The translations under genes and the position numbers were made by a program. The notes under the pieces are model-generated. The model did not search any database, was not told the DNA's origin, and worked only from the letters and a program-made list of their open reading frames with translations. This document shows positions 1 through 8,556 of a stretch of 49,925 nucleotides of DNA, in pieces. The number at the start of each line of letters is the position of its first letter. The stretch's first letter is position 1. The stretch comes from Tepidibacter sp. (GTDB lineage: Bacteria > Bacillota > Clostridia > Peptostreptococcales > Peptostreptococcaceae). The DNA lies in contig NZ_JAOASI010000033.1 in the NCBI RefSeq assembly GCF_025210165.1, positions 1-49,925 on the forward strand. The letters are read 5' to 3'.

Positions 1-728
1 TGAACTGTATATCCAAATAATTGATTTATAGTATCAACCTTTCCTCTACTCCAAGCTACCTCTATAGCATGTCTTATAGCTCTTTCTACTCTTGATGGAG
101 TAGTATTAAATATTTTAGCTATATTAGGATATAGTTCTTTAGTCACAGCACTTAAAAGTTCTACATTATCTATTACCATACTTATAGCCTCTCTCAAGTA
201 TAAGTATCCTTTGATGTGAGCTGGAACTCCTATTTCATGTATTATATTAGTTATTTCAGCTTCTATATTTCCATTGTTTTGTATAAATTCAGTTTTAACA
301 GGTTTATATGTTGTTAATGGTTTATCATTTTGAAGTATTGATATATTTCTTTGTCCAACTAATTCTCTTATTCTATTTATAAATACGCTAAAATCAAAAG
401 GTTTAACTATATAATAATCTGCTCCTAAGTTTATTGCTCTTTGAGTTATTTTATCTTGTCCAACAGCAGATAATACTATTATTTTTGGCATTTTCTCTAT
501 ATCCATAGTATTTAATTTTTCTATAACCCCAAGACCATCAAGATGAGGCATTATTATATCTAGTATTAATAAATCTGGTTGTTTTTCTGAAACCAAATCA
601 AGTGCCTCAATACCATCTTTAGCTATACCTAATATTTCTATATCATTTTCATTTTGCAAATATTCTTTTAATATTTGGCAAAAATCCTTATTATCATCGG
701 CTATTATTAATTTTATTTTCTCTTTCAC
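1..728 (-). CDS. spo0A: Stage 0 sporulation response regulator Spo0A, C-terminus cut by window edge
   Basis: Master regulator of sporulation entry; when phosphorylated it binds 0A boxes (TGTCGAA). The frame starts at GTG 728 behind a G-rich Shine-Dalgarno and runs 242 codons off the left edge, so roughly 25-30 residues are missing. The N-terminal receiver domain shows the acidic pair (IADDNKDF), the phosphoacceptor aspartate in [13 protein letters not shown], a conserved LSAVGQ and the lysine in YIVKPFDF. After a linker, the DNA-binding domain shows [20 protein letters not shown], the diagnostic Spo0A recognition helix, then INQLFGYTV at the edge. It follows spoIVB, the usual order in Bacillus and Clostridia. 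Its promoter (sigma-H type with a 0A box) is described separately. Identity is essentially certain. Confidence 0.98.
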   Translation of the reverse strand, partial: MKEKIKLIIADDNKDFCQILKEYLQNENDIEILGIAKDGIEALDLVSEKQPDLLILDIIMPHLDGLGVIEKLNTMDIEKMPKIIVLSAVGQDKITQRAINLGADYYIVKPFDFSVFINRIRELVGQRNISILQNDKPLTTYKPVKTEFIQNNGNIEAEITNIIHEIGVPAHIKGYLYLREAISMVIDNVELLSAVTKELYPNIAKIFNTTPSRVERAIRHAIEVAWSRGKVDTINQLFGYTV

Positions 729-775
729 AAAATTACCCCCCAATAAAAAAATATTATATTTGTACAAATTAACTA

Positions 776-802
776 ATTCGACACCTGTATTAGATTTCCT
801 TT
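776..802 (-). promoter_or_regulatory. Sigma-H-type promoter of spo0A
   Basis: On the minus strand the spoIVB-spo0A gap reads AAAGGAAAT (802-794), 11 bases, then GTCGAAT (782-776). This fits the sigma-H consensus RnAGGAWWW-N11/12-RnnGAAT at every defined position. It lies about 50 bases upstream of the GTG start. In Bacillus subtilis spo0A is likewise driven at sporulation by a sigma-H promoter in the same place. Confidence 0.8.
777..783 (-). promoter_or_regulatory. 0A box (Spo0A binding site) overlapping the spo0A -10 region
   Basis: The minus strand carries TGTCGAA, an exact match to the 0A-box consensus TGNCGAA. It shares six bases with the sigma-H -10 element. Autoregulation of spo0A by Spo0A is known in other spore formers; the overlap with the -10 element suggests direct feedback on this promoter, but whether it activates or represses cannot be read from sequence. 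Confidence 0.7.
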
Positions 803-815
803 AATTTATTTTGAT

Positions 816-1829
816 TTATTTTAACATCCAATCCATAAATATGGCATATCCTTTTTTAGGATTATTAACAAATACATGTGTTATAGCTCCCATTAGTTTC
901 CCATTTTGTATTATTGGAGCACCGCTCATACCTTGTACTATTCCACCTGTATAGTTTATCAAATTTTTATCTACTATTTCAACTATCATACTTTTAGATT
1001 TCGGCTTATTTTGATTGAATATTTTTTTAATCTTTATCTTATACTTCTTTATTTTATTATTTTTATCAGAAAACAGTATATACGCATCACCTTTTTCAAC
1101 TTCATAATAATGGCCAACTTCTATAGGTTTTAAATTATCCCATCTATATTCATTGTTCATGACACCTTTTATTCCAAAATCATTATTACTATTGAATTCC
1201 CCCATTATATTTTGCTTATCAAAATTTCCTGTTATTTCCCCAGGAACTCCGGATACTCCTTTTTTAACGCCTATTTCCTTGGATTTATATAAAAAACCTT
1301 TTTTCACTTCTATTATGCTTCCTGTATCAACATCTGTTATTCCATGGCCTAGAGCATAAAATTCCTTAGTTTTTGGATTATAACAAGTTAATGTTCCTAT
1401 ACCAGCTATTTTATCTCTTACCCACACTCCTATTTTGTAGGAATCATCTTTACCATCTTTATACAGTTTTACATTTTTAGATATATATTTACCATTTCTT
1501 TTTATAGTCACATTTACAAAGTGTTTGTTTGTATTGTCTATAATATCTTTTATATCCTGTGCCTTATTTACTTCTTTTCCCTCTATCTTAACTATTATAT
1601 CTCCAATTTTTATATTCCTATCTTTATATTTTAAATAATTTTCATCTATTCCTATAATTAATACTCCTTTTGTGTCAAGTTTTATTCCAGCTATATTCCC
1701 AAGTGGAATCAATTCTAATTTATTTTGATTAAAGGCTTGTGAAATCAAATTAAAAGATGTAAAACTTGTCAATAATGAAGATAAAATCAATATTAAAATT
1801 AAAAATTTTCTCTTGGAAATTTTAGCCAT
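816..1829 (-). CDS. spoIVB: SpoIVB S55-family serine peptidase (forespore signalling protease)
   Basis: Secreted from the forespore into the intermembrane space, where SpoIVB-type proteases trigger processing of pro-sigma-K in Bacillus. An N-terminal membrane anchor/signal (about residues 5-30) is followed by a PDZ-like segment (IKIGDIIVKIEGKEV, about 73-88) and the S55 peptidase domain. The catalytic histidine lies in YALGHGITD (about residue 162) and the nucleophile serine in VQGMSGAPII (about 302), matching the family. I chose ATG 1829 because AAGGAAG sits 8 bases upstream; an in-frame GTG nine bases further out (1838) overlaps that ribosome binding site and cannot use it. It lies directly upstream of spo0A, separated by 87 bases that hold the spo0A promoter. 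Confidence 0.96.
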   Translation of the reverse strand: MAKISKRKFLILILILSSLLTSFTSFNLISQAFNQNKLELIPLGNIAGIKLDTKGVLIIGIDENYLKYKDRNIKIGDIIVKIEGKEVNKAQDIKDIIDNTNKHFVNVTIKRNGKYISKNVKLYKDGKDDSYKIGVWVRDKIAGIGTLTCYNPKTKEFYALGHGITDVDTGSIIEVKKGFLYKSKEIGVKKGVSGVPGEITGNFDKQNIMGEFNSNNDFGIKGVMNNEYRWDNLKPIEVGHYYEVEKGDAYILFSDKNNKIKKYKIKIKKIFNQNKPKSKSMIVEIVDKNLINYTGGIVQGMSGAPIIQNGKLMGAITHVFVNNPKKGYAIFMDWMLK

Positions 1830-1926
1830 ATTTATCACTTCCTTAATGTCATTTTAATATTAATCTTCCTAAAAACGTACTTTTATATCCTCCACAAATA
1901 ATTATAATATTGTAAAAAAGTTCTTC

Positions 1927-1960
1927 AAAAAAAATAAAGATGCTTATCCATCTTTATTTT
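1927..1960 (-). terminator. Intrinsic terminator of recN, spanning its stop codon
   Basis: A 12-bp perfect stem (1931-1942 with 1949-1960, loop 1943-1948) followed on the minus strand by an uninterrupted T run. The recN stop codon (1944-1946) sits in the loop, so the last codons of recN form the upstream arm. Confidence 0.8.
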
Positions 1961-3632
1961 GAGCTATTTCTAGAATTTCTTTAGCATGTTCTATAGTTTT
2001 TTGAGTTATATTAGATCCTGATATCAGTCTTGCTATTTCTTCTATTTGTTCTTTTTTATTTAATTTTTCTATTTTTGTATAAGTTCTACTTTCTTGTACA
2101 ATTTTTTCTATTCTAAAATGTGAATCTGCATTCACTGCTATTTGAGGCAAATGAGTTATACTTATAACTTGTTTTTTATTAGATATTTTTTTTAATTTTT
2201 TCCCTACTATTTCTGCTGCTATTCCACTTATACCTGTATCTATTTCATCAAATACAAGCGTATTTACCTTATCTATATCAGATAATATAGTTTTAAATGC
2301 AAGCATAAACCTTGACATTTCACCACCAGATGCAACCTTATATATAGGCATCAAATCCTCTCCTACATTAAATGATATCATAAATTCTACAATATCTTTT
2401 CCAGTTAAAAGATATTCGTTTCTTTTATTGAAATCAACTTTAAATACAACATTTTTCATATTTAAAGAATAAAGTTGTTTACATATATCATCTTCTAATT
2501 TATTTGCAATTTCTTTTCTTATAGATGTTATTCTTTCACTTTTTTCTTTTAATACACTTTCATTTTTTTCTAAGTCATTTTTTAATTCTATTATTTTTTC
2601 ATCTCTATTTTCTATATCTTCCAGCCTTTTAACTATTTTATTTTTATATTCTAAAATTTCTTGTATAGAATTTCCATATTTTCGTTTTAAATTGTTTATC
2701 GTATCTATTCTTATCTCTATCTCATCAAGGCTTTTAACGTCAAAATCTATGTTTTCTTTATAGTCCCTTATATCTTTTGATATATCTTGAAGAGTATACA
2801 TTATTTCTTCTAACGAAATATGAAATTGTTCTAACCTTTCATCTATATCTGCAATACTTTTTAAATCCTTAATGCCTTTAGATACTAAATCGAATGCATT
2901 ATAGTTTGATTCATATAGATTGGAATATGAATTATTTAAGCTTGTATATATTTTTTCACTATTTCTATGTATTTCTCTCTCTTTTAAGAGTTCTTCATAT
3001 TCTCCTAAAGTTAAATCCGCTTCTTCAATTTCCTGTATTTGAAATTTCAAAAGGTCTATTTCCCTTGCTATTTGAATATCATCTTTATTCTCAGTTAATG
3101 AATTTATTTTCTTTTTTAAATTAAAGTACTTATTGTATACATCTATATATTCTTTTTTTACAGGTTCAATTTTCTGATGTCCATATACATCCAAAAATTC
3201 TATATGCTTGTCTTTGTTAAAAAGAACCTGATTTTGATGTTGACTATGTACATCTACTAATAAAGACCCTATTGTTTTCAAAAAAGATATTCTTACATTT
3301 CTTCCATTTACCCTACTTATATTCTTTCCATCGCTATATAATTCTCTTGATATTATCAAATTATCATCTAAAGATGCATCTATACCATATTCTAATAATT
3401 CTTTTATAACTTTTTCATTTGTAACATTAAAAGTAGCTTCTACAAGACCTTTGTCCATTCCTTTTCTTACAAGTGATTTATCATACCTTCCGCCTAGGCA
3501 AAGATTAAGAGCGTCTATTATTATAGATTTACCAGAACCAGTTTCTCCAGTCAATATGTTAAATCCTTCTTCAAAATCTATTCTAATTTCTTCCGCTAGT
3601 GCAAAATTCTTTATATACATCTCAAGGATCAC
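1944..3632 (-). CDS. recN: DNA repair protein RecN (SMC-like ATPase)
   Basis: SMC-family protein acting early in double-strand break repair. Residues 29-36 give the Walker A loop (GETGSGKS) after the family start LEMYIKNFALAEEI. A long coiled-coil region follows, then the ABC signature SGGEMSRFMLAFK (435 on) and Walker B TLVFDEIDTGISG (458 on), and THLPQIA near the end. The 562-residue length is normal. The start is GTG 3632: AAGGGGGA lies 5 bases upstream, while the in-frame ATG 12 bases further in has no ribosome binding site. It sits 15 bases downstream of argR, the usual order in Firmicutes. Confidence 0.97.
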   Translation of the reverse strand: MILEMYIKNFALAEEIRIDFEEGFNILTGETGSGKSIIIDALNLCLGGRYDKSLVRKGMDKGLVEATFNVTNEKVIKELLEYGIDASLDDNLIISRELYSDGKNISRVNGRNVRISFLKTIGSLLVDVHSQHQNQVLFNKDKHIEFLDVYGHQKIEPVKKEYIDVYNKYFNLKKKINSLTENKDDIQIAREIDLLKFQIQEIEEADLTLGEYEELLKEREIHRNSEKIYTSLNNSYSNLYESNYNAFDLVSKGIKDLKSIADIDERLEQFHISLEEIMYTLQDISKDIRDYKENIDFDVKSLDEIEIRIDTINNLKRKYGNSIQEILEYKNKIVKRLEDIENRDEKIIELKNDLEKNESVLKEKSERITSIRKEIANKLEDDICKQLYSLNMKNVVFKVDFNKRNEYLLTGKDIVEFMISFNVGEDLMPIYKVASGGEMSRFMLAFKTILSDIDKVNTLVFDEIDTGISGIAAEIVGKKLKKISNKKQVISITHLPQIAVNADSHFRIEKIVQESRTYTKIEKLNKKEQIEEIARLISGSNITQKTIEHAKEILEIAQNKDG

Positions 3633-3647
3633 GATAATCCCCCTTAT

Positions 3648-4094
3648 CTATATTAGCTTTCTAAATCTACCTTTTATTGTATCTACATCTTCTATACTTT
3701 TTATTAATACAAATACAGTATCAATACCTGCTATTGTACCTATTACTTCTTTGAGTTCTAGTTGATCTATTGCTTTTGCAACTAATTGTGCAGACCCAGG
3801 AATTGTCTTTAAACATACAATGTTTTCAGATGAGTCAATCCCTACCAATACTGCTCTTAATAATCTTATAAGTCTATCAGAATATCCCTTTTCTTCTTTT
3901 TTAAGTGCTGCATACTTATAATTTCCATCTTTTGTCAAAACTTTGACCAACTTCAAATCCTTTATATCTCTTGAAACTGTAGCTTGAGTAACATTCATTC
4001 CATGATTTTTAAGCTTTTGTGCAAGCTCTTCTTGAGTCGTTATATCATTGCTTTCGATTATTTCTAATATTTTGTTATGCCTTGATATTTTCAA
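3648..4094 (-). CDS. argR: Arginine repressor ArgR
   Basis: Arginine-responsive transcription factor, a hexamer in known members. The N-terminal winged helix is seen in residues 1-60, with the recognition helix NVTQATVSRDIKDLKLVK. The C-terminal oligomerisation and arginine-binding domain shows VGTIAGIDTVFVLI, including the conserved GT.AG.DT motif. The 148-residue length is typical. The start is TTG 4094, 8 bases after aggagg. It lies between tlyA (16-base gap) and recN, the conserved neighbourhood for ArgR/AhrC in Firmicutes. There is no NAD kinase gene between tlyA and argR, where many Clostridia have one. Confidence 0.96.
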   Translation of the reverse strand: MKISRHNKILEIIESNDITTQEELAQKLKNHGMNVTQATVSRDIKDLKLVKVLTKDGNYKYAALKKEEKGYSDRLIRLLRAVLVGIDSSENIVCLKTIPGSAQLVAKAIDQLELKEVIGTIAGIDTVFVLIKSIEDVDTIKGRFRKLI

Positions 4095-4110
4095 CTTTAA
4101 ATCCTCCTAA

Positions 4111-4920
4111 TTACAGTTTTTGATGAGAATCCTCTACTACTTTTAAAATTGTTTCATCGTAATTTAATTCATTTATTTTGTTTAAATCACTACTTTTCTT
4201 TATATGAAGTAAGTACTCTATGTTTCCTTCTGGACCTTTTACAGGAGAATAATCTAAATTCAATATGTCAAACCCATTTTGATGTACGAATCCTGTTATT
4301 GTTTTAATTACATCTATATGTGTTTGTTTTTCTCTGACTACTCCTTTTTTACCAACTTTTTCTCTACCAGCTTCAAATTGTGGTTTTATAAGTGCTACTA
4401 TTTCTCCATTTTCTTTAAGTAACTCTTTTGCTTTTGGTATAACCAGTCTTAGTGATATAAAAGATACATCTATAGATGCAAAATCAGCATATTCTCCTAA
4501 ATCATTAATTTCCACATGTCTTATGTTAGTTCTCTCCATACATACAACTCTGTCGTCTTGTCTTAGTTTCCATGCTAGCTGACCATATCCAACATCTATA
4601 GAAAACACTTTTTTAGCTCCATTTTGAAGCATACAATCAGTAAATCCGCCTGTGGAGGATCCTATATCTAAACATACCTTGTCTTTTACATCTACATCAA
4701 AGTTTTTTATTGATTTTTCAAGCTTTAGTCCACCTCTACTAACATAAGGTATTAGTTTTCCCTTTATTGTTATCTTACAATCTTCTTTTACCATAGTACC
4801 AGCTTTATCACATCTTTGATTATCTACAAATATAAGACCTGCCATTAATGATTTTTTTGCTCTTTCTCTACTTTCAAAATGTCCATTTTCAACTAGTAAA
4901 ATATCTATTCTTTTTTTCAT
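4111..4920 (-). CDS. tlyA: TlyA-family rRNA 2'-O-methyltransferase
   Basis: Predicted S-adenosylmethionine-dependent ribose methyltransferase of ribosomal RNA. An S4 RNA-binding domain covers about residues 3-60 (RIDILLVENGHFESRERAKK, GLIFVDNQ). An FtsJ-type Rossmann fold follows, with the SAM-binding loop CLDIGSSTGGFTDCMLQ and the K-D-K-type residues in SIDVGYGQLAWKL, FASIDVSFISL and VALIKPQFEAGR. 269 residues is normal for the family. In the operon it lies 15 bases after dxs. In mycobacteria TlyA methylates 16S and 23S rRNA; the exact target here is inferred only. Confidence 0.94.
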   Translation of the reverse strand: MKKRIDILLVENGHFESRERAKKSLMAGLIFVDNQRCDKAGTMVKEDCKITIKGKLIPYVSRGGLKLEKSIKNFDVDVKDKVCLDIGSSTGGFTDCMLQNGAKKVFSIDVGYGQLAWKLRQDDRVVCMERTNIRHVEINDLGEYADFASIDVSFISLRLVIPKAKELLKENGEIVALIKPQFEAGREKVGKKGVVREKQTHIDVIKTITGFVHQNGFDILNLDYSPVKGPEGNIEYLLHIKKSSDLNKINELNYDETILKVVEDSHQKL

Positions 4921-4935
4921 TATTTATTACCTTTC

Positions 4936-6792
4936 CTATCTGATTTCTTCAATTATTTTTTGTGCTATTTTTTGAGGCGATAAACCATATTTATCATAAA
5001 GTATGTCTACTTTTCCATGTTCTATGAATTTATCTTCAAATCCTATATTTATAAATTTACCTTTATATCCAAGCTTTGATAAATAACAAGATACACTACT
5101 TCCAAATCCTCCAATTAAAACATTGTCCTCAACAGTTACTATGTAGTCATATTCTTTGTATATATCTTCTAGCATCTTAGAATCTAACGGTTTTAAGAAC
5201 CTTCCATTTATTACTGTTATATTTATTCCTCTTTCTTTTAATATATCAGCACACTTTAGACATGTTTTTACCATAGATCCTATACCGATCAATGCTACAT
5301 TACTTCCTTTTTTCATTATATCCCATTTACCTATATTTAACTCAAAGTCATCTTTCTTATACTTAAAAACTTCACCTCTTGGATATCTTATAGCAACTGG
5401 ACAGTACATTGTTCTTGATAAATCTAACATTTTTTCAAGCTCATATTTATCCATTGGTGCCATAACAGTTAAGTTAGGTATAGAGTTTAAATAACTTAAA
5501 TCAAATACTCCATGATGAGTTTCTCCATCATCTCCAACAATACCTGCTCTATCAAGAAGTAAGGTTACAGGAAGATTACTAAGAGCAACATCATGTATTA
5601 TTTGATCATATCCTCTTTGAAGGAATGTTGAATATACAGCAAAATAAGGTTTTATTCCATTAGCCGCAAGACCACTCGCAAAGGTAACTGCATGTCCCTC
5701 TGCTATCCCTACATCAAAAAATCTTTCTGGATATGTATTTTGAAATTTAGAAAGGCCTGTTCCAGATGGCATTGCAGCTGTTATAGCAGCTATATTTCCA
5801 TCCGTATCAGCCATTTCAATCATTTTTTCTCCTACTACGCTTGAATATGTTCCCTTAGAACTCTTTTGAATACCTTTTTTGGGGTCAAATGGACTTACCC
5901 CATGATATTTTCCAGGGTCGTTTTCTGCAAATCTATAACCTTTTCCTTTTGTTGTTATTACATGTACTATCGATGGTCCTTTAAATTTTTTTATCGTTTT
6001 AAAAGTTTTAATAAGTTCTTCTATATTGTGTCCATCTATTGGACCAAAATACTTTATTCCCATTTCCTCAAATAAAGCACCTGGGCTTACAATGTATTTT
6101 AAACTGTCCTTTATTTTATCTGCAGTTTTATATACTGTATCTCCAATCTTAGGTATATAATTAGTGATATTCTCAAATTCCACCTTCATTTTTTTATAAG
6201 CTTTATTAGTTCTAAGCTTTAATAGATAATTAGACATACTTCCAACATTTTTATCTATAGACATTTCATTATCATTTAATATTACAGTCATATTTGTTTG
6301 TGTATGACCTAAATGATTAAGTGCTTCAAAAGCCATCCCTCCAGTTAAAGCTCCATCTCCTATTACAGATACTACTTCGCAATCTTCTTTTTTTATATCA
6401 CGTGCCATAGCAATACCAAGCCCTGCTGATATAGATGTTGAACTATGACCTGTATCAAATGCATCATGTTCACTTTCATTTCTCTTAGGAAACCCACTTA
6501 GACCATTAAATTTTCTAAGAGTTTCAAATTCACTAGTTCTTCCAGTAATCATTTTATGTACATAAGCTTGATGACCTACATCCCAAACAATCTTATCCTT
6601 TGGTGTTTCAAATATATAGTGAAAGGCAAGGGTTAACTCTACTATACCTAAATTAGATGCCAAATGTCCTCCTGTCTTAGATACAGATTTAACCAAGAAC
6701 TTTCTTATTTCATTAGTAAATTCATTAAGTTCTTTTATATTCATTTTCTTTAAATCTTCAGGACTATTTACATTGTATAAATATTTATACAT
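4936..6792 (-). CDS. dxs: 1-deoxy-D-xylulose-5-phosphate synthase
   Basis: Thiamine-diphosphate enzyme that condenses pyruvate with glyceraldehyde 3-phosphate, the first step of the non-mevalonate isoprenoid pathway. The TPP-binding motif starts GDGALTGGMAFEALNH at residue 145 and ends LNDNEMSI. The transketolase central domain has AEGHAVTFASGLA and LLDRAGIVGDDGETHHG, and the C-terminal domain ends with VEDNVLIGGFGS. 618 residues is full length. The start ATG 6792 has AGGATGAAG just upstream. Placement near an IspA-type prenyl synthase, a DUF212 protein and the xse genes fits precursor supply for isoprenoids. Confidence 0.97.
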   Translation of the reverse strand: MYKYLYNVNSPEDLKKMNIKELNEFTNEIRKFLVKSVSKTGGHLASNLGIVELTLAFHYIFETPKDKIVWDVGHQAYVHKMITGRTSEFETLRKFNGLSGFPKRNESEHDAFDTGHSSTSISAGLGIAMARDIKKEDCEVVSVIGDGALTGGMAFEALNHLGHTQTNMTVILNDNEMSIDKNVGSMSNYLLKLRTNKAYKKMKVEFENITNYIPKIGDTVYKTADKIKDSLKYIVSPGALFEEMGIKYFGPIDGHNIEELIKTFKTIKKFKGPSIVHVITTKGKGYRFAENDPGKYHGVSPFDPKKGIQKSSKGTYSSVVGEKMIEMADTDGNIAAITAAMPSGTGLSKFQNTYPERFFDVGIAEGHAVTFASGLAANGIKPYFAVYSTFLQRGYDQIIHDVALSNLPVTLLLDRAGIVGDDGETHHGVFDLSYLNSIPNLTVMAPMDKYELEKMLDLSRTMYCPVAIRYPRGEVFKYKKDDFELNIGKWDIMKKGSNVALIGIGSMVKTCLKCADILKERGINITVINGRFLKPLDSKMLEDIYKEYDYIVTVEDNVLIGGFGSSVSCYLSKLGYKGKFINIGFEDKFIEHGKVDILYDKYGLSPQKIAQKIIEEIR

Positions 6793-6839
6793 AACTTCAT
6801 CCTACTTTCTAAAATTTATTTTTAAATATATAAATATAC

Positions 6840-6903
6840 CCTAGTATTTTTTCTAAAATCTAATATTTAAAACTATATTAGATTTTGATAAGTTATTACT
6901 AGG
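6840..6903 (-). terminator. Nested stem-loop between the DUF212 gene and dxs
   Basis: An inner 11-bp perfect stem (6855-6865 with 6876-6886) lies inside an outer 7-bp stem CCTAGTA/TACTAGG (6840-6846 with 6897-6903). On the minus strand an A/T-rich stretch follows the inner stem, but there is no clean T run. It could be a terminator of the upstream gene or a structured leader of dxs; the sequence alone does not decide. Confidence 0.45.
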
Positions 6904-6981
6904 ATATATCTTTATCATATAAGTCATATAATTTCTATAGAGTAAAAAGCATAGATATTATAGCATATTAGTAGATCATTT

Positions 6982-7431
6982 TCAAATCATAATATTAGCT
7001 ATTACAATACCTAATATAGCTCCTGCTAAAACTTCTACCGGAGTATGGCCTACAAGTTCTTTTAACCTTTTTTCATTGAAGATATCTTTTCTATGTTCTT
7101 GTATATCTTCTATCATTTTATTTAGTATCTTAGCTTGCTTTCCAACAGCTCTTCTAACTCCAGATGCATCATACATTATTATTAAAGCAAATACAAGTGT
7201 CACGGCAAATTCTAACGATTCATATCCTCTTTGTATTCCAGCAGCTGTTGCAAGGCTTGTAACAAATGATGAATGAGAACTTGGCATACCACCTGAACCC
7301 ACAAACCTTGAAATATCTATCTTCTTATCAAATATAAAAGTCAGTATGACCTTTAATATCTGAGCAACAAACCAAGATATAAAACACACTGAAAAAGTTT
7401 GATTGTTTAAAATCCCCTCAATAAAAGTCAC
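6982..7431 (-). CDS. Divergent PAP2 family (DUF212) membrane protein, YuiD-like
   Basis: Small integral membrane protein of 149 residues related to acid phosphatase/vanadium haloperoxidase folds. Conserved family motifs seen are GGMPSSHSSFVTSLATAAG and YDASGVRRAVGKQA, with GHTPVEVLAGAILGI near the C-terminus. Hydrophobic segments fall at about 10-30, 55-75, 78-95 and 130-149. The start is GTG 7431, 7 bases after aaggagg. The stop of the prenyl synthase gene lies 17 bases upstream. A role in isoprenoid or lipid phosphate metabolism is suggested by the neighbours only; no substrate is known. Confidence 0.9.
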   Translation of the reverse strand: MTFIEGILNNQTFSVCFISWFVAQILKVILTFIFDKKIDISRFVGSGGMPSSHSSFVTSLATAAGIQRGYESLEFAVTLVFALIIMYDASGVRRAVGKQAKILNKMIEDIQEHRKDIFNEKRLKELVGHTPVEVLAGAILGIVIANIMI

Positions 7432-7448
7432 TTTATGTCCTCCTTAAA

Positions 7449-8339
7449 TTAACATTCTCTGTCTATAATATACTCAGCTAAACAATTTAAAAACTCGTTT
7501 TTTCCATCAAAACCATATATATATTTTTTAGCATCGTCAATAAGATTTCTAGCTATTTCTCTTGATTTTTCAATACCAAATAATGACGGATATGTAGACT
7601 TGTTGTTTTCTAAATCACTTCCAATATCTTTTCCTAGTTTTTTTTCATCTCCCACTATATCTAATATATCATCTACAACCTGAAAAGCAAGACCTATATT
7701 TTTGGCATAATTTGTTATATCTTCAAGTTCACTATCACTTGCTCCTCCAATTATAGCTCCAGCTCTCATAGACCCTATAATCATAGCAGACGTCTTATTC
7801 ATATGTATAAAGTCTAGGGTATCCTTATCTATTTTCTTATTCTCACTTTCAAGATCCACAACCTGACCTGCAATCATTCCTCTAACTCCTGCCGCCTTAG
7901 CTACTTCGTTCATAGCCTTTATATATTTATAACTATTTTTCTCATTCTTTAAAGCATGTTCAAGCATTATTTCAAATGAATAATTTAAAAGTCCATCTCC
8001 AGCTAAAACAGCTATTCCTTCTCCGAAAACCTTGTGGTTTGTAGGCTTTCCTCTTCTTAAATCATCATCATCCATAGCAGGTAAATCATCGTGTATAAGA
8101 GAATATGTATGAATCATCTCCATAGCACATGCAAAAGGTATAGTATCTTCTATATCGTTATTAAATAAAGCAGCACTTTCCATCAAAAGTATAGGTCTAA
8201 GTCTTTTACCTCCTGCATCTAAGCTATATTTCATCGCTTCAAATAAAGTTTTTTGATATGTATTCATATTAGGTATATAACTTTGTAATCTACTTTCAAA
8301 ATATATTTTTTTATCTTTTAATGCTGATTTAAAATCCAT
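7449..8339 (-). CDS. ispA: Polyprenyl (farnesyl/geranyl-type) diphosphate synthase
   Basis: Head-to-tail trans-prenyltransferase. The first aspartate-rich motif DDLPAMDDDDLRRGKPT starts at residue 84 and the second, VVDDILD, at 221; GGKRLRP (43-49) is the diphosphate-binding lysine/arginine loop. 296 residues is the usual length for IspA-type farnesyl diphosphate synthases. The gene starts 3 bases after xseB; its ribosome binding site (gaggagg) lies in the last codons of xseB, indicating translational coupling. Chain length (C15 against C20) cannot be fixed with certainty from these motifs. Confidence 0.94.
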   Translation of the reverse strand: MDFKSALKDKKIYFESRLQSYIPNMNTYQKTLFEAMKYSLDAGGKRLRPILLMESAALFNNDIEDTIPFACAMEMIHTYSLIHDDLPAMDDDDLRRGKPTNHKVFGEGIAVLAGDGLLNYSFEIMLEHALKNEKNSYKYIKAMNEVAKAAGVRGMIAGQVVDLESENKKIDKDTLDFIHMNKTSAMIIGSMRAGAIIGGASDSELEDITNYAKNIGLAFQVVDDILDIVGDEKKLGKDIGSDLENNKSTYPSLFGIEKSREIARNLIDDAKKYIYGFDGKNEFLNCLAEYIIDREC

Positions 8340-8342
8340 TTT

Positions 8343-8555
8343 TTATACCTCCTCAATATCAACTTCTATTTCTTCTAAAGTATCGTTTGAAAACCTAGTT
8401 ATTTTAAGTTGAGCTGATTCTAATAACTTATTACAATGTCTATACAACCCTATGCCCTCTTCATAAAGTTTTAAAGATTCATCTAAAGATATAGTTTCTT
8501 CTTCTAAGCTTTTAATAATTTCTTGTAACCTTTTGTATGCAACCTCATATTTCAT
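8343..8555 (-). CDS. xseB: Exodeoxyribonuclease VII small subunit
   Basis: Small subunit of the nuclease that degrades single-stranded DNA to short oligonucleotides. The 70-residue helical protein has the family signature YEVAYKRLQEIIKSLEEE, then SLDESLKLYEEGIGLYRHC. It begins 1 base after the xseA stop codon, so the two subunits are co-translated. Several copies bind each large subunit in characterised enzymes. Confidence 0.95.
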   Translation of the reverse strand: MKYEVAYKRLQEIIKSLEEETISLDESLKLYEEGIGLYRHCNKLLESAQLKITRFSNDTLEEIEVDIEEV

Positions 8556-8556
8556 A

